14,595 nt of DNA from Amoebophrya sp. AT5.2 (Eukaryota; Sar; Dinophyceae; Syndiniales; Amoebophryaceae). The notes beneath the pieces are model-generated. The model was not told the DNA's origin. It did no database searches and saw only the letters and a program-made list of their open reading frames with translations. The position numbers and the translations under genes were made by a program. Where the stretch lies: assembly GCA_005223375.1 (NCBI GenBank), contig RXOD01005356.1, positions 1 to 14,595 on the forward strand, in the 5' to 3' direction. This document shows, piece after piece, positions 1 to 6,122 of the stretch (position 1 is the stretch's first letter; the number at the start of each line of letters is the position of its first letter).

Positions 1-9
1 AGCGAGTGA

Positions 10-264
10 CGTCCGGTTTTTAAAAGATGTTTTGAAAGATGCATTGTTTTGACCTGTAAAGGTGGGGCCGCGGGGGATCGGGATCACGTTCATGGGCCAG
101 CAGACTCAAGAGACCAGGCAGCACGACATCTAGAGAATGGACGACCCGTCGTTGCCCAGACATCCGCGGAGGCGCTTCCCACCGTACAGGTGACGAAGCT
201 ATCCGCGAACGAGATCGCGGTCTACCAGCAGCTCCTGCGCGAAGTGATGCAGTGGTACCGTTAA
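10..264 (+). CDS. C-terminal exon of an unidentified protein (partial)
   Basis: Frame 1 is open from base 10, just after an in-frame TGA at 7-9, to TAA at 262-264. The last 28 or so codons, from about 178, have strong G/C third positions and encode an amphipathic helical tail (LSANEIAVYQQLLREVMQWYR), so that part is convincingly coding. Before about 135 the third-position bias fades and there is no in-frame ATG. I therefore read this as the last exon of a gene beginning upstream of the window, with its splice acceptor somewhere between 60 and 150 (several AG dinucleotides fit). I do not recognise the family. A competing ATG at 137 in frame 2 gives 18 GC-rich codons before TGA, and is less likely because it cannot join the helical tail without an extra intron. 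Confidence 0.5.
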   Translation, partial: RPVFKRCFERCIVLTCKGGAAGDRDHVHGPADSRDQAARHLENGRPVVAQTSAEALPTVQVTKLSANEIAVYQQLLREVMQWYR

Positions 265-602
265 GCGAAGGCGAGATGGACCAACCCATATTTTCCTCGA
301 CATTATGATTTAGTTCTGGGGGTCGGACGAGATGTCGAAGTGAGTCGTGTAGTTTCTCTTAAAGTGATGGTCCTGGACCGATGGTCTCGTATGACTTGCC
401 TACCTACGGGGCTGCCCATATTCTCGCGCTTCATCATCGTGTCATGTGCCGTCTTGTATCTAATTTGGTTCCGTAATGCTCTCGGCAGCAAGCAAATCCA
501 CCATCGCCGCCGAAAGAAAAGTAAATTAATGGTGCCGGAATACGGAAATGGAAATGGGTTTTTTCGCTTCGCCTCTAATACCTTGCGGGCAACCTCGCGA
601 AG
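265..602 (+). other. Intergenic region plus probable 5' exon and intron of the next gene
   Basis: This stretch must hold the promoter, 5' UTR and first exon of the gene whose main exon starts near 603, because that exon has no in-frame ATG before 804. The best acceptor is AG at 601-602, preceded by a pyrimidine tract (about 557-575) and a branch-point-like CTAATA at 575-580. Phase then demands a first exon ending on a whole codon. One fit is an ATG at 529 followed directly by a GT at 532 (71-nt intron). Another is the frame opened by the ATG at 367, which would add a hydrophobic segment followed by an RRRKK cluster. A consensus-like donor GTGAGT at 340 follows an ATG at 332, but its phase does not fit. 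The choice cannot be made from sequence alone. Confidence 0.4.
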
Positions 603-1910
603 GACGCCGTTCCGGACAGGCAACTGGTGTCCGCCAACGAGAAGAGCGCGGTGCTCGTGGACAAGAATCTCACCTACGCGAAGCTGCTGATCAAGTATCT
701 GCAACTCTTGACCCGGCTCCAGGCGTATGACGCGGACTTTTTCCACCAGTTGAGCGACTTGTTCGATTTTGGGCGGCGGGTGAGCCCGCAGAAGGCACTG
801 CGTATGTGGGCGTCAATGAAGAACGTGTTCCCGCAGTCGAAGGTGGAGGAGTGGGACACGCTGAAAAACTGGATGATGCGGCTCGGGAGCTACGGCGGCG
901 AGCGCGTGCTGTCCGTGGCCCCGATGGTGCGGCTGGTAAGTCGGGTGGTGGAGACCCGGGAGGGGCAGAAAGTCCTGCACGACGTCTTCACGGAGAGGCT
1001 GCAGCAACAACGAAGCCTGGGGATGACGGGTGCGGGTGGAGCGACGAGCCCGGGAACAACTGGGGGAGATGGTGCCGCTCCTGTGGAGGTGCTGAGCGAA
1101 GTCGATCATGGCCATAAAAATCTTCTCGCAGGAGGAGCTCCCGCTCCGGGGGCGGCGGAGGCGGATTTTGGGTCCAGCGCGTCGCAGGCGGAAGGTGGGG
1201 TTGGGACTAGTGCGTCGCAGGCGACGGTGTTGGAACAGCTCTTGAGTGAGCAGGACGACTACAACACACTTGAGCGAGCAGGTCGGACGGGAACAACTAC
1301 TGCCGAAGTCCTGCCGGATCTGGTGGTCCTGGGGGCCGCGGGGGGGCCAGGAGCCGGGTCTTCTTCGGGGAACAACAACCAGCAAGGAATGATGTTTTAC
1401 TCGGAAAAAGTGGCCGCAGCCTCGCCCCACCCAAAAACCATCTTCCTCGGACTGCCAAAGGTAGTGCGGGGAAGCTCCACGGAGCAGGAGGAGGACGTGC
1501 ACGCGGTTGCCGCGCCCGCCAGCTTCAACCTCCCGTCCAGTAAGTCTAGTGGTCTGCGGCAGATGCCGAAAATCCCGGAGAAGACCATCGTTGCGACCGG
1601 GGGCGGGTCCCCGCTGCCGAGAATGCGAATCGACCACAGCACGGTGGTGTCGGACTGTCGGACGGAGTCTGACGAGCAGCAAAAGAAGATTCTGCTGGCC
1701 TCGCCGGGAGAGGAGCCGCGCTTCCAGCACACGCGACCGGGCGCTTTGAAAACCCGGCAACGGCCAGTGCCAGCCGACCTCAGCGTATACACGACGAACC
1801 ACGCCGAGCCCGGTCCAGCCGGATCATCAAATGTCCACGGCGCGACCAACGGGGCCGAGTTCATCAAGAAAAAGAAGGCAGGAACAAACACGCTCACAAA
1901 GCTAGGTTGA
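603..1910 (+). CDS. Unidentified protein, helical N-terminal domain with long disordered tail (5' exon not resolved)
   Basis: The frame runs from the inferred acceptor at 602 to TGA at 1908-1910, about 435 codons with strong G/C third positions. There is no upstream in-frame ATG, and a GTG at 627 is not a credible start in a eukaryote. The first ATG, at 804, would discard clearly coding sequence, so a first exon is missing. The first 140 or so residues are rich in predicted amphipathic helix (NLTYAKLLIKYLQLL, then DFFHQLSDLFDFGRRV and WDTLKNWMMRLGSYGGERV). The rest is Gly/Ser/Ala/Gln-rich and looks disordered, with a small internal repeat (SASQAEGG / SASQATV) and a basic KKKK patch close to the C-terminus. 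No transmembrane segment or catalytic motif is visible. I do not recognise a family. The helical part could be a protein-interaction domain, but that is only a guess. Confidence 0.75.
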   Translation, partial: DAVPDRQLVSANEKSAVLVDKNLTYAKLLIKYLQLLTRLQAYDADFFHQLSDLFDFGRRVSPQKALRMWASMKNVFPQSKVEEWDTLKNWMMRLGSYGGERVLSVAPMVRLVSRVVETREGQKVLHDVFTERLQQQRSLGMTGAGGATSPGTTGGDGAAPVEVLSEVDHGHKNLLAGGAPAPGAAEADFGSSASQAEGGVGTSASQATVLEQLLSEQDDYNTLERAGRTGTTTAEVLPDLVVLGAAGGPGAGSSSGNNNQQGMMFYSEKVAAASPHPKTIFLGLPKVVRGSSTEQEEDVHAVAAPASFNLPSSKSSGLRQMPKIPEKTIVATGGGSPLPRMRIDHSTVVSDCRTESDEQQKKILLASPGEEPRFQHTRPGALKTRQRPVPADLSVYTTNHAEPGPAGSSNVHGATNGAEFIKKKKAGTNTLTKLG

Positions 1911-2027
1911 TGTGAATGTACGTCGTGTGACAGACACCAGGTTATCGACGTTATGTAGGGACACATGCATGTAGTTTCTTGTTGAATGAGAATGGTACGA
2001 AACAACTATATCACAGCATTGGATTGT

Positions 2028-2095
2028 AGTTCTTAGAAAGCATTTGCATTGTTCGAACGAACCTGGTCCTGGTGACGGAGTTCTTAGAAAGCATT
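2028..2095 (+). repeat. Pair of 17-nt direct repeats
   Basis: The same 17 bases, AGTTCTTAGAAAGCATT, occur at 2028-2044 and 2079-2095, 51 bp apart start to start, in the non-coding DNA after the 603-1910 gene. The match is exact; the next base differs. No function is apparent. Confidence 0.85.
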
Positions 2096-2232
2096 GTCAG
2101 CACTTCTACATCAATCATGTTCATGGTCTTTTTTGCAACAAGGAAACTATCGTGAAACTGCTACTGATTGATCTAGTTTTTGTACAAGGACGACGTCCCG
2201 ACTGAAAGTAATTAAGAAAGTAGCGTTTATTC

Positions 2233-2430
2233 TAGGTCTAGGTGTAGGTATACATAGGTTGATGAATGTCGATGAGGAAAAAGTCCGTGGGAAAGCGGCA
2301 ACGCCATTTATGAGGTGATTGTGATTGTGATTGAAGACACTACGCGTACGCAGACAAGTACGAAAGCTGCGCGTGCAGAGCAGTTCTTAGTCCACCAACA
2401 TGAAGAGTAGACGTAGAGGTAGAGCTAGAA
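2233..2430 (+). repeat. Three short tandem tracts with 6-bp period
   Basis: Within 200 bp there are three unrelated hexamer arrays: TAGGTN three times (2233-2250), an exact GTGATT three times (2315-2332) and GTAGAN-type units four times (2407-2430, the last unit CTAGAA). All are non-coding. Similar arrays occur in other intergenic parts of the window. Confidence 0.8.
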
Positions 2431-2933
2431 TCAAGTCTGCTGCCCGAGCCTGTCGCCACAAAATTTAAAAGCAGTAGTTTACAACATGTCATGAGTCGGT
2501 GAGCCTGTAAGTATACTGTAAATCAGAAATAAGTACTTGGACAGGGATCTGGATGCACACTGCTGGAGTTCTATTTTGCTTTCGAAGAAACAAGAGGACC
2601 AGTTCACAAGCATAGACAAACACTTTAAATAAGCCGGAGGAAGTCGGCTAACTTGGCCTCGTCTGGGAAAGGCGCTCGCCACAAACCCCATCCATCCATT
2701 ACAGAAACACCGTTGGTCGGAACCGGAAGCACAGAAAGATCACCAGATACAGGTGCATTTCCCTCCCGGCGTAGAGGGCGCCGGTGTAAGCAAATGAAGA
2801 ATGCAACACTGTATGCAGGTCACCGTAACTCGGACCTTGCTCGTGTCGGAGGTTGTGTAGTCTGTCGTTAGTAGTACGTTATCTCACGAGGACGAGCCCG
2901 CTCATTTGGGCTAATTTTAGAACGCAGACTCTA

Positions 2934-3891
2934 ATGAATTCCAATTCTTCAGACAAACATCGCGAATCATCGGGTCCCGAGAGCGTAGGAAGATAGAAAT
3001 AAAGTAGTTTTTCTCATCGGCTGCAGATCGATGCGGCGTTCGTGCGCGTGCTCGTCTGCCCGGCGTGCGGGTGCCACCTCGACGGGCGGTCGAATTTTCG
3101 GGCTCGGGTTCAATGCGCCGTCGGCTCCGTCCGCTGCCGCTACCTGGAGCAGTATACGAAGGGTGCGGGCGCGCGACCAGTTGTGGACCCACCTGTGCGG
3201 CTGCTTCGACCCCGATTCCATGGAGCGAAGGTTGCTGCGCACGCACGCGAAGGTGGGTGGCCTCCTGTCCGCCTGGGTGCAGGCCGAGGAGCTAGAGGCC
3301 GAGGAGCTGGATCCCGAGGTGGACGGGGGTGTCGGGAGCACAAGCAACGACAACAGCAGGGGCGGACATCAAAAGGGACATCAAAATAAACCGGCCGGCG
3401 GCGGGGGCGGCGCGACGGGAAACAATAAACTTCCTCCGATCTCCCCCTTCACCTTAGCGCGGCTCGAGGCGTACTGCGACTCGGTTTCCAGCGCCGGCAT
3501 CGAGCACGACGCGGCCAGCCTGCGGTTTCTGCTGCGGCGGATCCAGTCGGGAGACCCTTTGTCCCGGGGCCCAGCGGCGTTCCCGTCCACCTACCTGCGG
3601 CTGGGGCCCCAGTTCCCCTTTCAGCCGGGCAGCTACCACGCCCTGGTGAAGCGCGCGGGCTCGCTCAGGGGACACGAACTCACAAAGCCGATCGTGCTCA
3701 AGGGGTTGGCGGAGGAGGGAGCTGCGGGGGATGAGGGGGGAAGCCACGACGGCGAGGTGGGAGAAGTGCCTGGAGGCCACGGTCAGGTTCCCGTGCGGGC
3801 GACAGTGGCGAAGAAGCTGGACCCGTGGCGTGACGGGATCTTCGACCAAGACGACTTCTTGACAGACAGAAAAAGGTGGTATCAGTATTGA
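2934..3891 (+). CDS. Unidentified Cys-rich (zinc-ribbon-like) protein; spliced or frame-shifted
   Basis: My model is exon 1 at 2934-2984 (17 codons from ATG), a 42-nt intron, exon 2 at 3027-3107 and exon 3 at 3181-3891, about 280 residues ending at TGA. Exon 2 holds CPACGCHLDG with Cys28, Cys31, Cys33 and His34. Exon 3 opens with WTHLCGCFD (Cys50, Cys52). Together they could bind zinc, although this is inferred from spacing only. An acidic EELEAEELDPE segment and a Gly-rich linker follow, then a conserved-looking block around residues 140-210 (APPISPF-like to PIVLKG) and a C-terminal WRDGIFDQDDF motif. Third-position G/C is strong in frame 0 from 3027 to about 3161 and in frame 1 from about 3181, so a change of frame between exons is certain but its mechanism is not. 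The continuous frame-1 opening from ATG 3031 is unlikely to be right at its N-terminus. The family is unrecognised. Confidence 0.6.
2985..3026 (+). other. Predicted 42-nt GT-AG intron
   Basis: It starts GTAGGAAG after the codon AGC and ends with TTTTTCTCATCGGCTGCAG, a pyrimidine-rich stretch and CAG. It contains in-frame stops (TAG at 2991, TAA at 3000), and its removal joins the ATG frame of 2934 exactly to the strongly biased frame at 3027. Very short introns are known in several compact protist genomes. RNA evidence is lacking. Confidence 0.55.
3108..3180 (+). other. Possible 73-nt GT-AG intron, or site of a frameshift
   Basis: Removing 3108-3180 (GTTCAATG to CGACCAG) would join frame 0 to frame 1 correctly, since 73 leaves remainder 1 when divided by 3. 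However, the segment itself has coding-like G/C third positions in frame 0 up to about 3161 (reading VRCRYLEQYTK). A single extra base in the GC-rich run at 3161-3176, either a sequencing error or a real +1 shift, explains the data equally well. Confidence 0.35.
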
Positions 3892-4532
3892 GTGACCGAT
3901 CGAGGAGGCACAGACATGCAGGCTGTGAATTTGTGTCTTAACGAGATGATCAAGAACAGCAACGCGCAAGCTGCTACTAGACGCAAGCACACCTCCGCTC
4001 TTCTTCTTCATGGTCATCATCAAACAAATGTTGCTGTTCTCGGCGGGACCACATCCGCTGCGGCCGGCGAGTTCGTCCATCTTTGCGTGCTGATGTGTGC
4101 ATCGACCAACAGAACACAAGATACAACAGTAGTGGTAGTAGTAAAACTAACAGTTTCTCCTGCTACTGTCTAGTGTCTAACTCTGCCTGCCAACGAAGGT
4201 GAGCGAATTTCTTTTTTGCGGCTCGAGGACTTGCGCCTGCTGTGCTTCCTCCAGGTATCCTGATACAATCACGATGCATGAATCAAAACAAAAACGGACA
4301 GGACGAATGGTTGGGAGCGTAGTTCAATCGTAAGCGAAGGACGGCCTCCTCTCCTTTCACTCAGTTCCAGATGTTGTTGAGCAGTTGTTGATAGGGTGTG
4401 ATATCTAACCCTAAGTAAAGGAGTTCAGACTCGGGCTGTCAAGAATACGCTGTTTTTGAGCTTTTTCAACAAGCACGGTCGAACAAGCGCGGTCGTAGAT
4501 TGATGGACTGATTGTTTGGGCGAGCGAAAGCG
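3892..4532 (+). other. Intergenic region; open frame continues past the upstream TGA
   Basis: Frame 1 stays open for 93 codons after the TGA at 3889-3891 and closes with TAG at 4171-4173. Its codons lack the G/C bias of the gene before it. The GTA-rich stretch at about 4129-4143 is simple sequence. The remainder shows nothing recognisable apart from a minimal ATG-GAC-TGA frame at 4503-4511, just ahead of the next gene. Confidence 0.45.
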
Positions 4533-5573
4533 ATGCAGTCGTCTCTCGAGTCGCAGCACTCTCGGCGGGGGCACCAGGGCGGGGTGAAGATGAACAGCTT
4601 CCACAATGACGAGGAGCTTGCGGCCCATCAGCAGGACGCTAGCTCCCCGCAGCAGTGGTCCGCTTCCGAGCGGGGTTTTTTTCTCACTTTGGCACGCGAC
4701 TTCACGGTGGCGTGGGGCCTCACCGCCGGGGTGGGGTTCTTCGGCTGGCGCCGCTTCACGCAGGCGCGGAATTGGGGGGGAATTGCGCGGGTGGGGGGGT
4801 ACTGCGCGGTGCCGTTCGTCGCGTCCCAGCTGGTCGCCATGGCGCTGCTGCGAAAACCGGAGATCCGGGATCAGCTCGAGCGCTTTGCCGCGAAGGGCGA
4901 AAGGATGGTGGAGGAACGCCGCGCGGCGCGAAGTCGCGAGATGCTGACCGGAGGCGGAGGAGCTCGTGGTCAACATGCAGGCGGCCAGACGTCTGCCGCG
5001 CCCGCTCTTTACCAAGCCATGGACCTGGACGGAATAATGCGGCGCAACAACGAGTTTTTCGCGGACCACGCGGGGGGAGGGGGCACCGCAGGCGCCAGCG
5101 TGCTGTCCACAGCACACGCGTTGACGCAAATCGGCGGGGCAGGTCTAGGGGGGCTGGGCAATCCCTCGTTTCTCGTGCCAGAGGACCCAGAAATGCCCAC
5201 AGCCACATCAGGAGCCTCAACAGGAGAGCAGAACGAGGCATTTGCTTCTGGTTTTGCCGCGTCAGAGGGTGGCTTCATGGAAGACGACAGCCTCGGCTCA
5301 CCGTATTTTTACGGAGAATGCTCATCGACCTCGAGCTCTACCGCCGCGCCGGGGGAAGGTTCATGCCCCTCATCAGCCGCGTCATCGTTCTCTTGTTCTC
5401 CGAACACTACTTCTATCGGGGACGGAGCTGTGGTGGGTTCAGGTCCCGGCACTGCTGCCGGAGTCGTGGAGTATCCTCCCGACTACAGCCCACCCAGGCC
5501 ACAGCTGCTTACCGAGCATTTGGAAGACGTGCGCAACATCTGGACGTTTACGCCCAAAGACGCATCTTCATGA
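4533..5573 (+). CDS. Unidentified membrane protein with two probable transmembrane helices
   Basis: Start chosen at ATG 4533, the first ATG after the in-frame TGA at 4509-4511; a second in-frame ATG at 4590 is possible. The protein is 346 residues and ends with TGA then TAA. A Gln/Ser-rich N-terminus is followed by hydrophobic stretches at roughly residues 50-70 (FTVAWGLTAGVGFFGW) and 84-105 (GYCAVPFVASQLVAMALL). Next comes a charged helix (IRDQLERFAAKGERMVEERR) that may form a short coiled coil. The rest is Gly/Ser/Ala/Thr-rich, acidic and probably disordered, with a last block, PQLLTEHLEDVRNIWTF, that looks conserved in character. Two close helices joined by a basic loop would suit a small organellar or ER membrane protein with a long soluble tail, but I recognise no family. 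A long Arg-rich frame overlapping on the same strand is a GC-rich shadow. Confidence 0.8.
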   Translation: MQSSLESQHSRRGHQGGVKMNSFHNDEELAAHQQDASSPQQWSASERGFFLTLARDFTVAWGLTAGVGFFGWRRFTQARNWGGIARVGGYCAVPFVASQLVAMALLRKPEIRDQLERFAAKGERMVEERRAARSREMLTGGGGARGQHAGGQTSAAPALYQAMDLDGIMRRNNEFFADHAGGGGTAGASVLSTAHALTQIGGAGLGGLGNPSFLVPEDPEMPTATSGASTGEQNEAFASGFAASEGGFMEDDSLGSPYFYGECSSTSSSTAAPGEGSCPSSAASSFSCSPNTTSIGDGAVVGSGPGTAAGVVEYPPDYSPPRPQLLTEHLEDVRNIWTFTPKDASS

Positions 5574-6122
5574 TAAAAACAGGAGATAAAAAAAAACCGA
5601 TGCCAATCCATCGGTGCTATCAATCTGCGACCAAGCGAGACTTTTTGGACCGATTCAGAACCACTAGGTAGAAGCGATGAGCAGAGCAAGAGCGAGGAAC
5701 ACAATAAAATATGTAGGGCGAGGACTCAGATTTTACGAGAATGAAGTGCGCATTCCGTGGTGTTTTTAATGACTTCTTTGGGGGCGGTGTTCTGATGTTT
5801 TTACACCATCGGTGAGGACTGAGGAGTGATAACAAAACGCGCGACATCAAAAACGACATGTACATCGTTTTCGTCGTTAACAGGTGGGATTGCAGCCAAT
5901 GAATAAGAGTACTGCTCTTTATTCTTTGTCCACCTTTTTTTATTTTTGCAAGTTTTCAGGTTTCTAGGATGCCCAAATGTTAGAATTAAAAACGAAAAAC
6001 AGCCCTTTCAAATCGGATAGTCCAGCATCGTCCACCAGACGACCCTCAGTCATCGATAGTGTCGTTTAAGTGGCTATCGCGCAGATCCATCCCAACCTTT
6101 CTTATACGTCGATTACGAATCA
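5574..6122 (+). other. Intergenic region with a stop-proximal hairpin
   Basis: No coding bias is seen in any frame. It includes a 7-bp hairpin at 5596-5615, an AATAAA at 5703-5708 (130 nt after the stop, of doubtful meaning because dinoflagellate genes generally do not use it), T-rich DNA at 5930-5960 and a CGATAG/CTATCG inverted repeat (6054-6059 with 6074-6079) 44 nt before the next ATG. Confidence 0.45.
5596..5615 (+). other. Perfect 7-bp inverted repeat 22 nt after a stop codon
   Basis: ACCGATG (5596-5602) and CATCGGT (5609-5615) pair perfectly around the loop CCAATC, immediately after a run of A residues. It could fold in the 3' UTR of the two-helix membrane protein mRNA. No known regulatory family is recognised. 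Confidence 0.45.

Larger units (their letters stand above)
1911..2933 (+). other. Intergenic region, about 1 kb, with repeats and no convincing gene
   Basis: No frame here shows the G/C third-position bias of the neighbouring genes. The open frames present (for example on + at 2653-2871 and on - at 2479-2691) lack a strong start or biased codons. The region contains a 17-nt direct repeat (2028 and 2079) and three short tracts with 6-bp period (2233-2250, 2315-2332, 2407-2430). Its 3' end carries CTAATTTTAG at 2911-2920, a possible trans-splice or splice acceptor 13 nt before the ATG at 2934. Confidence 0.5.

Noticed and set aside
813..1802. 329-codon open frame on the minus strand opposite the 603-1910 gene
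   Set aside because: Arg/Pro/His-rich composition typical of the antisense of GC-rich coding DNA; the + frame has proper third-position bias.
2653..2871. 72-codon + strand frame between two genes
   Set aside because: Starts with TTG, has unbiased codons and no recognisable motif.
4255..4266. GTATC/GATAC inverted repeat
   Set aside because: Five-bp arms with a 2-nt loop cannot form a stable hairpin and are expected by chance.
4655..5671. 338-codon same-strand open frame overlapping the two-helix protein
   Set aside because: Arg/Gly/His-rich shadow in a GC-rich region; the other frame has plausible membrane helices and better codon usage.
5703..5708. AATAAA as a polyadenylation signal
   Set aside because: A single 6-mer in A/T-rich DNA; other genes here lack one at a similar place and dinoflagellates generally do not use it.
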